Shown here: piece by piece, positions 1 to 5,008 of the stretch
How positions within the stretch are numbered: the first letter of the stretch is position 1
Layout: the number at the start of each line of letters is the position of its first letter
NCBI GenBank assembly: GCA_024409025.1
Contig: JAKSUM010000071.1
Coordinates: 1 to 6,808, forward strand
Reading direction: 5' to 3'
Source of the DNA: a bacterium
GTDB lineage: Bacteria > Vulcanimicrobiota > CADAWZ01
Length of the DNA stretch: 6,808 nt
Made by a program: the position numbers and the translations under genes
The notes under the pieces: generated by a model
Seen by the model: the letters and a program-made list of their open reading frames with translations, nothing else
What the model was told of the DNA's origin: nothing
The model's database searches: none

Positions 1-1
1 A

Positions 2-547
2 AGAAAGAGATTTGATAGATATAGGATAAAGTCCGCCGCCGTTAACTTTGCTGTATGCAGGGGGGCTTTGAGAAAGATTCTGTCTGGATACACCGGCTCA
101 AAGCCTGAAGATATAGTGTTTAATTATGCTGAATCAGGGAAGCCTTCGGTTAATGGCATTGAGTTTAACATGTCTCATTCGGAAGGCTCATGCCTTATTG
201 CCGTTTCAGACATTCCTGTCGGTATCGACCTTGAAAGGATCGTGGAAAGGGATTTTGATAATATCTCTAAGCGATATTTCTCAATTGCCGAGCATAAGCA
301 AATTATGTCTTATAATAGTCCTTCGCTCCTGTTTTACCGCTCATGGTGCATGAGGGAGGCGTTTGCCAAGCTCTGCGGAAGGAAGCTTTCTGAGATTATG
401 TCTGAAAACTACGAGTTTGACAGTGAAAAATTGTCTCTTGGCGGATGTGGAGGAGTCTTTTTTTCAAGCCTTCCTTTTGACGGGTTCTGCTCGGTCGTAT
501 GCCAGCATGAGGGTATTCCTCCTGTTCTTTATTTTCCCAAATTCTGA
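2..547 (+). CDS. Sfp-type 4'-phosphopantetheinyl transferase, 5' end cut by window edge
   Basis: Enzymes of this family move the 4'-phosphopantetheine arm of coenzyme A onto a serine of acyl, peptidyl or aryl carrier proteins, in the cytoplasm. The frame stays open to the left edge, and the first 22 in-window residues (RFDRYRIK then AVCRGALRKIL) match the conserved region before the core of Sfp-type enzymes. The TTG at 68 is therefore not the start, and perhaps 30-50 N-terminal residues lie outside the window. Counting from base 2, I see NMSHS at residues 56-60, the metal-binding GIDLE at 74-78 with its Asp and Glu, FS..E at 93-97, and W..REAFAK at 115-123, the family's WxxKEA motif with Arg for Lys. 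The 181 visible residues plus the missing part would give the usual Sfp length. No carrier protein or synthase gene is visible, so the target is unknown. Family is clear; whether it serves primary or secondary metabolism is open. Confidence 0.9.
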   Translation, partial: RKRFDRYRIKSAAVNFAVCRGALRKILSGYTGSKPEDIVFNYAESGKPSVNGIEFNMSHSEGSCLIAVSDIPVGIDLERIVERDFDNISKRYFSIAEHKQIMSYNSPSLLFYRSWCMREAFAKLCGRKLSEIMSENYEFDSEKLSLGGCGGVFFSSLPFDGFCSVVCQHEGIPPVLYFPKF

Positions 548-598
548 ATAGCATTTCCAAAGCTTATAAGACCCGATATATTGGCTTTTTTGCAAATA

Positions 599-631
599 AA
601 AAAAACGGAGATTCTAAATCTCCGTTTTTTT
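599..631. terminator. Bidirectional intrinsic terminator between convergent genes
   Basis: A perfect inverted repeat with arms 599-613 and 617-631 and a 3-nt loop (CTA). The core ACGGAGATT pairs with AATCTCCGT and is flanked by an A tract on the left and a T tract on the right. On the plus strand it gives a stem followed by Ts and ends the phosphopantetheinyl transferase transcript. On the minus strand the same element gives a stem plus Ts just after the stop of the lysozyme gene. It sits 51 bp after one stop codon and 11 bp after the other. Confidence 0.93.
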
Positions 632-642
632 ATTTGATTTTA

Positions 643-2010
643 TTATGCGTTGTATGAATCAAAGAGGCTCATTGCCTGCTCTGCTGAAGCGATTCTGTTA
701 GCCATGTTGGGAGTTCCGGGCTTCTCGAAATCGTTGCAGAAGATCTGGGCTGCTTCTGCTGCGCTGCCGGCATTGTTGAGCTTGTCTACGAGAGCAGGGC
801 TCATCTGGGTGGCAAGGTACTCGAGCTGTACGCCGAGGTCGCCTACGGACTTGCCTTCAGACTTTGCAAGGTCATAGAGGCCTTCCTTGTAGCCGGAATA
901 GGTGTACTGGACGATTCCGTAGCCGGCGCTGTCATGGATGAAGTTGTCTCTTGAATAGGCTCCGCTGTCTACTGCGTCAGTGTAGGACTGATCCGTGTAT
1001 CCGAGAGATGACTCGTATGAGTTCTGGAGGTTCGTCGCACTGTAGCCTGATTCCTGAGCCATGTTGCCCATTACGCCTGCGATTGCAGTGTCATTGAGGC
1101 CGAAATCCTTGAGGTAGTTGTAGATCTGCTCCTGAGCCGTGTCACCCTTGAGGTCGTCAGATGTGGGGGCATTGGGGTTGACAGATGCCGGTGCTCCGCT
1201 GCCTGCGTTGCCTGCATCGCCTACTGCTCCGTTTCCGCCGGCAGGGGCTGCTCCGCCGCCACCATTACCGCCGTTACCGCCTACAGGGGCTGCTCCGCCG
1301 TTACCGCCGCCGGCATTGCCGCCACCGGCATTACCGCCGCCATTGCCGCCGGCTGCCTGCTGCTGTGCTGCCTGAGCTGCTGCAGCTGCTTCCTGAGCCT
1401 GTCTCTGGGCTTCGAGCTGCTGGTTTATTGCCTGCTGATGTGCATGGTTGGTGTTTCTGGTATCCTGAACGCTGCCGAGATCATCTTTGAGATCCTGGAT
1501 GTCATCCTTGAGCTCCTGCATTGCTTCTTGGTTTGCACCATATCTGCTGGCGAGCTCCTGCATTCTTTCCTTGTCGCCGCTTGCCTGAGCTTCTTCCATC
1601 TCAGCCTTAATCTGCTCCTGCTCTTCCTGAAGCTTTTTGAGCTCTTCGGCTTTTTCTTTGATTTCTTCTTCTATATCCTTCTGCTGTGCTGCGAGCTCTT
1701 CGTCTTCGCCCTTAAGCTCGTTGAGTTCCTCTTCAGGAGTTTTCTTCTTTTCTTCGGCTTCTTCTGCTTCCTTCATGGCATCGCGATTTACGGGATTGGT
1801 TTCCTCTGTCTCTTCAGCCTTGGCTTCTTCTGAAATTTCAGTCTTGTCAGCTGCCGCTGCGGCTGTCTTTTCAGCTGCTTTTGAGGATGATGCCTCTGAA
1901 ATCTTTGAAACTTCGTTAGCTGAGTTGGCTGATGTTAATGCGCTGGGCTGATATGACTGTACAGCTGATGCTGCTGCTGATGCTCCGGCTCCGATTGCGT
2001 CTACTGCCAT
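643..2010 (-). CDS. Coiled-coil protein with C-terminal phage-tail-type lysozyme domain, no Sec signal
   Basis: A 455-residue protein in four parts. Residues 1-60 are rich in Ala, Ser and Thr, with no charged-then-hydrophobic signal peptide. Residues about 60-215 are acidic heptad-like coiled coil (many E, K, L, Q), turning Q/A-rich at the end. Residues 219-283 are a Gly/Asn/Ala/Pro-rich linker. Residues about 287-455 resemble the phage tail lysozyme domain (Phage_lysozyme2 type): IYNYLKDFGLNDTAIAGVMGNMAQESGY, whose E320 is the likely catalytic acid, then YGIVQYTYSGYKEGLYDLA, where most relatives have a GxxQW motif. Such domains cleave the glycan strands of peptidoglycan. There is one cysteine, C425. 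The start is supported by AGGGGG at 2019-2024, 8 nt before ATG. It is a single-gene unit by its terminator and divergent neighbour. It could be a phage-derived or cell-encoded wall hydrolase; how it leaves the cytoplasm is not visible. Domain call good, biological role unknown. Confidence 0.82.
   Translation of the reverse strand: MAVDAIGAGASAAASAVQSYQPSALTSANSANEVSKISEASSSKAAEKTAAAAADKTEISEEAKAEETEETNPVNRDAMKEAEEAEEKKKTPEEELNELKGEDEELAAQQKDIEEEIKEKAEELKKLQEEQEQIKAEMEEAQASGDKERMQELASRYGANQEAMQELKDDIQDLKDDLGSVQDTRNTNHAHQQAINQQLEAQRQAQEAAAAAQAAQQQAAGGNGGGNAGGGNAGGGNGGAAPVGGNGGNGGGGAAPAGGNGAVGDAGNAGSGAPASVNPNAPTSDDLKGDTAQEQIYNYLKDFGLNDTAIAGVMGNMAQESGYSATNLQNSYESSLGYTDQSYTDAVDSGAYSRDNFIHDSAGYGIVQYTYSGYKEGLYDLAKSEGKSVGDLGVQLEYLATQMSPALVDKLNNAGSAAEAAQIFCNDFEKPGTPNMANRIASAEQAMSLFDSYNA
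1242..1345. repeat. Short in-frame repeats coding for the Gly/Asn/Ala linker of the lysozyme protein
   Basis: Low-complexity GCC/CCG-rich DNA inside the lysozyme gene. A 17-mer (CAGGGGCTGCTCCGCCG) occurs at 1242-1258 and again at 1284-1300, 42 nt or 14 codons apart. A 15-nt unit at 1310-1324 is followed directly by a copy at 1325-1339 with 13 of 15 bases the same, coding for GGGNA twice. All spacings are multiples of three, so copy-number change would lengthen or shorten the linker without a frameshift. Confidence 0.8.
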
Positions 2011-2039
2011 TGTAAATTCCCCCTGTAATAGTTTATTTT

Positions 2040-2058
2040 AACCTGAAACAGTCAGGTT
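2040..2058. other. 7-bp hairpin in the leader of the lysozyme gene, terminator-like on the plus strand
   Basis: Arms AACCTGA (2040-2046) and TCAGGTT (2052-2058) pair perfectly around a 5-nt loop. On the plus strand the right arm runs into further Ts, which looks like a weak terminator pointing toward yqeC and away from any known plus-strand gene. On the minus strand it falls in the 5' leader of the lysozyme mRNA, just after the predicted start of transcription, where it could protect the 5' end. The stem is short, so its function is uncertain. Confidence 0.4.
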
Positions 2059-2072
2059 TTTAATTTAATCCT

Positions 2073-2078
2073 ATTATA
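2073..2078 (-). promoter_or_regulatory. Probable -10 box for the lysozyme gene
   Basis: A perfect TATAAT on the minus strand, preceded by GTGA. It would start transcription near 2066, giving a leader of roughly 55 nt before the ATG at 2010. No good -35 hexamer is found 16-18 bp upstream; that stretch is A-rich. A consensus -10 plus a strong ribosome binding site suggests a well-expressed gene. Confidence 0.5.
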
Positions 2079-2109
2079 TCACGCTTTGATTTTTTTAACA
2101 TTATATCAA

Positions 2110-2139
2110 TTGTAAATGTTTTGTTAATAAAGTTAATAT
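2110..2139 (+). promoter_or_regulatory. Weak candidate promoter for yqeC-mocA
   Basis: TTGTAA (2110-2115) and TAATAT (2134-2139) are 18 bp apart and each match the sigma-70 consensus at 4 of 6 positions. The surrounding 2080-2200 is very AT-rich, so chance matches are likely. It is the best plus-strand pair I found, but I would not rely on it. Apart from the hairpin and the minus-strand -10, this intergenic stretch shows no other clear element. Confidence 0.22.
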
Positions 2140-2210
2140 TTTATTGTGAAATATGAAAAAAATAAGATTAAAGGGTTTTTGCTTTTTTTGCGAAGAATTC
2201 CCATCTGATT

Positions 2211-2942
2211 ATGAATAATATATGCTCATTACTTGATATTGGACCTGATGATTTTACCGTTATTACAGGCAGTGGCGGGAAGACCCATCTTATGCACCTT
2301 ATTGCAATGAATCTTCCTGGAAATGTATGGCTGACATCTACCACAAAGGTTTCTGAAAAATATGAAAAGGATTTTTGTTCATGCCTTGTCAAATGCCCTT
2401 ATCCGGAGAAGATTCCTGAATCACCTCCGTCAAGGCTTTCCTTTTTTTATTCAAATGAATGTTCCGGAGGGGCAAAGCTTAAAGGGGCATGCCCCCATAT
2501 TATTGCGTCTGAATTATGGAAAGGCGGAAAAAATCCGGTAGTATGCGAGGCTGACGGCAGCAGGAATCTGCCCCTTAAAAATTATTCCATTTATGACAGG
2601 CCTCTTTCCGGATTTGAAACAAGGCATATTGTCTGTGTCAGCGTTTCGCCTCTTGGGGAGGAGGCTTCACAGGAAAATATCCACAGATATATGCTCAGGC
2701 CATGGCATGGAATTATTGGCTGGCCTATGATATGCGATATGCTTTTTTCTAAAGGAGGGTATATGGATATTCCTCTTGCTGAAAAGGCATGTCTTGTAAT
2801 CGGAGGCATTAATTCAAAAATAAAGCATGAGGCGGCCGTAAAAATTGCATCAGAGCACAAGAGGATTTATCCTTTAGGCAGATGTCTGATGAGGGGGAAT
2901 TTTTACGGTGAAACGGAAGGATGGTGGCATTTTTATGAATAG
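2211..2942 (+). CDS. yqeC: YqeC-type selenium-dependent hydroxylase accessory protein
   Basis: A 243-residue putative nucleotide-binding protein of the YqeC family, known by gene context to accompany selenium-dependent molybdenum hydroxylases; its exact reaction is not established. Residues 17-28 hold a P-loop-like VITGSGGKTHLM (K24, T25), 41-47 LTSTTKV resembles the family's TTTTKI strand, and 113-118 EADGSR followed by PLK at 121-123 is the family's central signature. NIHR at 156-159 fits the usual HR motif. The start at 2211 puts the P-loop at the normal distance from Met1, and the frame closes upstream at a TAA. There is no convincing Shine-Dalgarno sequence before this ATG, unlike other genes here, which hints at weak or unusual initiation. 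Its last 8 bases overlap mocA, implying coupled translation. The usual EPVIP-like segment is altered (YDRPLSG at 128-134). No hydroxylase, selD or yqeB lies in the window. Confidence 0.82.
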   Translation: MNNICSLLDIGPDDFTVITGSGGKTHLMHLIAMNLPGNVWLTSTTKVSEKYEKDFCSCLVKCPYPEKIPESPPSRLSFFYSNECSGGAKLKGACPHIIASELWKGGKNPVVCEADGSRNLPLKNYSIYDRPLSGFETRHIVCVSVSPLGEEASQENIHRYMLRPWHGIIGWPMICDMLFSKGGYMDIPLAEKACLVIGGINSKIKHEAAVKIASEHKRIYPLGRCLMRGNFYGETEGWWHFYE

Positions 2943-3552
2943 CAGGCTTTCGCTTGTTTTCGCTGCGGCGGGCATGTCAAATAGGATGGGGGTTCAGAAA
3001 CAGCTTATGCGGCTTTCCGATGGACGCTCACTTGCAGAATTTTCCCTTGCAAATTATCTTAAAATCGGATTTTCGGAAATTAAGGCTGTTATCGGCAGTT
3101 CGAGAACTGAGGTTGAAGGCGCTCTCAGCCGATTTGACGATCCGAGAATAAGCTTTATTTTTAATCCTGATTATGAGAAGGGGCTCGGGACATCCGTGGC
3201 GGCCGGAGTAAGGGCCCTGTCTGAGGACTCTGACGGATGCATGATTGCCCTTGCTGATATGCCGTATGTCACTTCCTCAATGCTTGAAAGTCTTGTTTCC
3301 TGTTGGGAGAAGGACATAAAAAAGATTGCCGCCCCCTGCTTTGAAGGCAGGCGCGGCAATCCTGTCATTTTCCCAAAATCATGCTTTGAGGAGCTTGCCT
3401 GTCTGTCCGGAGACAGGGGAGGGGCTTCCGTAATAAAAAGCAGACCGGAGCTTCTTTATCTTGCGGAAATGGATGACGGAGGCTTTTTAAAGGATATTGA
3501 CTTTCTTGACGAATGGCATATATTCGAGGATTATGCTGAATCACGCCAATAA
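2935..3552 (+). CDS. mocA: MocA/MobA-like nucleotidyltransferase (molybdopterin cytidylyltransferase family)
   Basis: A 205-residue cytoplasmic protein of the NTP-transferase fold that includes MocA, which attaches CMP to molybdopterin for xanthine-dehydrogenase-type enzymes. Visible motifs: AAAGMSNRMG at 10-19 with K22 (nucleotide binding), GLGTSVAAGV at 83-92, ADMP at 107-110 (the metal-binding Asp), GRRGNPVIFP at 138-147, GDRGG at 159-163 and DIDFLDE at 187-193. ATG 2935 is chosen because it puts the first motif at the usual position and gives an 8-nt overlap with the yqeC stop. An in-frame GTG at 2908 would add nine residues and is less likely. A weak AAGGA lies 13 nt upstream, so translation is probably coupled to yqeC. 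The pairing with yqeC points to a selenium-dependent hydroxylase, whose gene must lie elsewhere. The exact substrate cannot be told from sequence. Confidence 0.85.
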   Translation: MNSRLSLVFAAAGMSNRMGVQKQLMRLSDGRSLAEFSLANYLKIGFSEIKAVIGSSRTEVEGALSRFDDPRISFIFNPDYEKGLGTSVAAGVRALSEDSDGCMIALADMPYVTSSMLESLVSCWEKDIKKIAAPCFEGRRGNPVIFPKSCFEELACLSGDRGGASVIKSRPELLYLAEMDDGGFLKDIDFLDEWHIFEDYAESRQ

Positions 3553-3564
3553 TATGATTGGGGA

Positions 3565-3585
3565 ATCTTGCCGCTATCTTGCCGC
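3565..3585. repeat. 10-bp direct repeat over the stop codon of the YbjN-like gene
   Basis: ATCTTGCCGC occurs at 3565-3574 and 3576-3585, one base apart. The TAG stop of the minus-strand gene (3574-3576) lies at the junction, so an 11-bp tandem duplication touched the end of the gene. The 21-bp gap between the two convergent stop codons holds no hairpin with a T tract. Confidence 0.7.
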
Positions 3586-4425
3586 AGTCCCCTGAGAACC
3601 TTCACTCTGCAGGAATGTGGATACTGCCGTTGTTTTTTGTGCAAGGAAGAGCAGCTCAGGATATATTTCGTCAGCCATTGTAAACATATATGTCATGCAT
3701 CTTTTGAAATCGTCATAGGAGATATACTTCATTGGCAGTATTGATGACATGAATATTTCGTCTCTCTTGTTCAGTCCCATTGTTATGTCGTCAGTAACAT
3801 AATTGAGCCTTAGCAGGTGATACCATACCTTTTCCCTGCATACGTCCCTGACTCTTTCCAATACAGGCATTACGAACCGTACTGATGATGATGTCAGCTC
3901 TACATATATATCGTAATCTTTAGCTCCGCCCTCATATTTCATCATCCAGAGGCAGGTGTCAGCTTTTTCAAACTGTATGCCCATTGTCTTCATATATCCT
4001 TCAATGGTGCTTTCCTGCACTTCTATCTCTGATATGGGAGCGCCTCCGGGAACTGCGAATGACGGATCGTCCATTGGGTTCATCTGCATGGGATCCATTG
4101 GATCCGGCTGTCTCATTACGGGATCATCGCCGTATCCCTGAGGCTGCTGCCCCATCTGCTGAGGATCTCTTCTTCTGTCTGATTCCGGAGCAGGAACGTT
4201 ATAAACCCCGCTCTTTCTCTGCTGCTCCTGCCATTCCTGAATGCCTCCTGCCGGCATTTCAAATTCCCATACGCCTCCTCCGCCCGGAAGGGACTGATGG
4301 GGATTCCTGCCGCCGCCCCGTCCGCCTTCTCCGTGTCCGTCTCCGCCGTAGCCTCCAGAGCTGCCGTTTTCCGGATAGTCATCGTCCTTGGAACCGCCTC
4401 CGAATATCCTTAATATTTCGTCCAT
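3574..4425 (-). CDS. Protein with disordered N-terminus and YbjN/secretion-chaperone-like C-terminal domain
   Basis: A 283-residue protein with no signal peptide or membrane segment, so probably cytoplasmic. Residues 1-10 (MDEILRIFGG) look helical. Residues about 11-130 are low complexity: Gly-rich at 20-51, Gln/Arg/Pro-rich at 63-100 and Met/Pro/Asp-rich at 104-121 (repeated DPM). Residues about 132-265 form a compact domain. STIEGYMKTMGIQFEK opens it, a strand-rich middle (YDIYVELTSSSVRFVMPV) follows, then HLLRLNYVTDDITMGLNKRDEIFMSSILPM and a final helix DDFKRCMTYMFTMADEIYPELL. That order, including the LLxLN segment, fits the YbjN family, which shares the type III secretion chaperone fold. 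This assignment is by pattern, not by search. GGAGG at 4431-4435, 5 nt before ATG, is a strong ribosome binding site. A terminator sits about 30 bp upstream. Function unknown; it may bind a partner protein. Confidence 0.62.
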   Translation of the reverse strand: MDEILRIFGGGSKDDDYPENGSSGGYGGDGHGEGGRGGGRNPHQSLPGGGGVWEFEMPAGGIQEWQEQQRKSGVYNVPAPESDRRRDPQQMGQQPQGYGDDPVMRQPDPMDPMQMNPMDDPSFAVPGGAPISEIEVQESTIEGYMKTMGIQFEKADTCLWMMKYEGGAKDYDIYVELTSSSVRFVMPVLERVRDVCREKVWYHLLRLNYVTDDITMGLNKRDEIFMSSILPMKYISYDDFKRCMTYMFTMADEIYPELLFLAQKTTAVSTFLQSEGSQGTAAR

Positions 4426-4457
4426 TTTTCCCTCCGGGTGGTGAGTCTTTTCTTTAC

Positions 4458-4498
4458 AAAAAAAATTCCTGCAGAATATTAAAAATCCTGCAGGAATT
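4458..4498 (-). terminator. Intrinsic terminator after the alr-lipoprotein operon
   Basis: An 11-bp perfect stem, AATTCCTGCAG (4464-4474) with CTGCAGGAATT (4488-4498), and a 13-nt AT-rich loop. On the minus strand it is followed by eight Ts (4465 down to 4458). It begins 10 bp after the lipoprotein stop and ends about 30 bp before the ATG of the YbjN-like gene, so it could either end the operon or limit readthrough into that gene. The plus-strand reading has no T tract after the stem. Confidence 0.85.
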
Positions 4499-4507
4499 GC
4501 TCGTAGA

Positions 4508-5008
4508 CTAAGAATCGAACCTGTAGATCAGGAGAGTCCCTGTCTCTTTGTCGTAAGCGCAGAATGTATAGTTTAGAATATCTCCCTTTGTGTTTTTTGA
4601 TGCCTCCGCAGGCGTCCTGTCCAAGAACATAATGCCTTCATATAAGGATTTTGTTCCGTTCTCGCCATTAAGATGCCCCTCTATGAACCTGATTTTTGTT
4701 CCTGTCTTCCCGGATAGTGATTTGTCTGCTTCTTTTGCCGAGAAGCTTCCAGGAGTCCATCCGCATGAGGATGACTTTATAAGATTCATGGCTTTTTCCG
4801 CATCCTCGTCCGACAGCCTGATTATGTATATTTCGCATCCGTCGCCGTTCAGGCCCACTGTATTTATTGAATGCTCTGATATTTTTGACTTGCCCGACAG
4901 CTCTATTCCTGTTTCGCTTTTTATTGAGGAAACTGCTTCCTTGCTTATTCCGCATCCGGCAAGGAGCATTATTGATGATAAAAGTATTGCTGTGAGTATT
5001 GTTTTCAT
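4508..5008 (-). CDS. Small putative lipoprotein, function unknown
   Basis: A 166-residue protein with a lipoprotein signal peptide: K2, a hydrophobic run at 4-16 and the lipobox LAGC ending at C19. After lipid attachment and cleavage the mature protein of about 148 residues would be anchored to a membrane facing outward. Residue +2 is Gly. The mature part is mixed charged and polar with several strand-like stretches (CEIYIIRLSD at 58-67, TKIRFIEG at 104-111, DILNYTFCAYDKETGTLLIYRF at 143-164) and further cysteines at 58, 82 and 150. I do not recognise the family. Its ATG overlaps the alr stop as TAATG, so translation is coupled to alr, and AAGAG about 11 nt upstream lies inside alr. The context hints at an envelope role with D-alanine metabolism, but that rests on position alone. 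Confidence 0.8.
   Translation of the reverse strand: MKTILTAILLSSIMLLAGCGISKEAVSSIKSETGIELSGKSKISEHSINTVGLNGDGCEIYIIRLSDEDAEKAMNLIKSSSCGWTPGSFSAKEADKSLSGKTGTKIRFIEGHLNGENGTKSLYEGIMFLDRTPAEASKNTKGDILNYTFCAYDKETGTLLIYRFDS

Noticed and set aside
599..631. Reading the 15-bp inverted repeat as a mobile element end or attachment site
   Set aside because: Its A/T-flanked stem, tiny loop and place between convergent stops fit an intrinsic terminator fully.
1242..1345. CRISPR-like array
   Set aside because: Repeats are short, in frame with a protein and lack unique spacers.
1139..1490. Proline-rich or arginine-rich plus-strand reading frames opposite the lysozyme gene linker
   Set aside because: They are antisense shadows of the GC-rich Gly/Asn/Ala repeat; no ribosome binding site or promoter, and composition follows directly from the repeat.
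1438..1951. Hydrophobic Phe/Leu/Ser-rich plus-strand frames resembling a membrane protein
   Set aside because: Antisense of the Glu/Lys-rich coiled coil (GAA/GAG/AAG reads as TTC/CTC/CTT), which always gives false hydrophobic frames.
2011..2210. Riboswitch or small RNA in the divergent intergenic region
   Set aside because: Only one 7-bp hairpin is visible in very AT-rich DNA; no conserved aptamer pattern recognised.
2908..2937. GTG at 2908 as the start of mocA
   Set aside because: It would put nine extra residues before the conserved N-terminal strand; ATG 2935 fits the family and the overlap with the yqeC stop.
3984..4511. Long plus-strand frame opposite the YbjN-like gene
   Set aside because: Arg/Leu/Pro-rich composition typical of antisense of low-complexity Gly/Pro/Gln codons; no start signals, and it runs through the minus-strand terminator.
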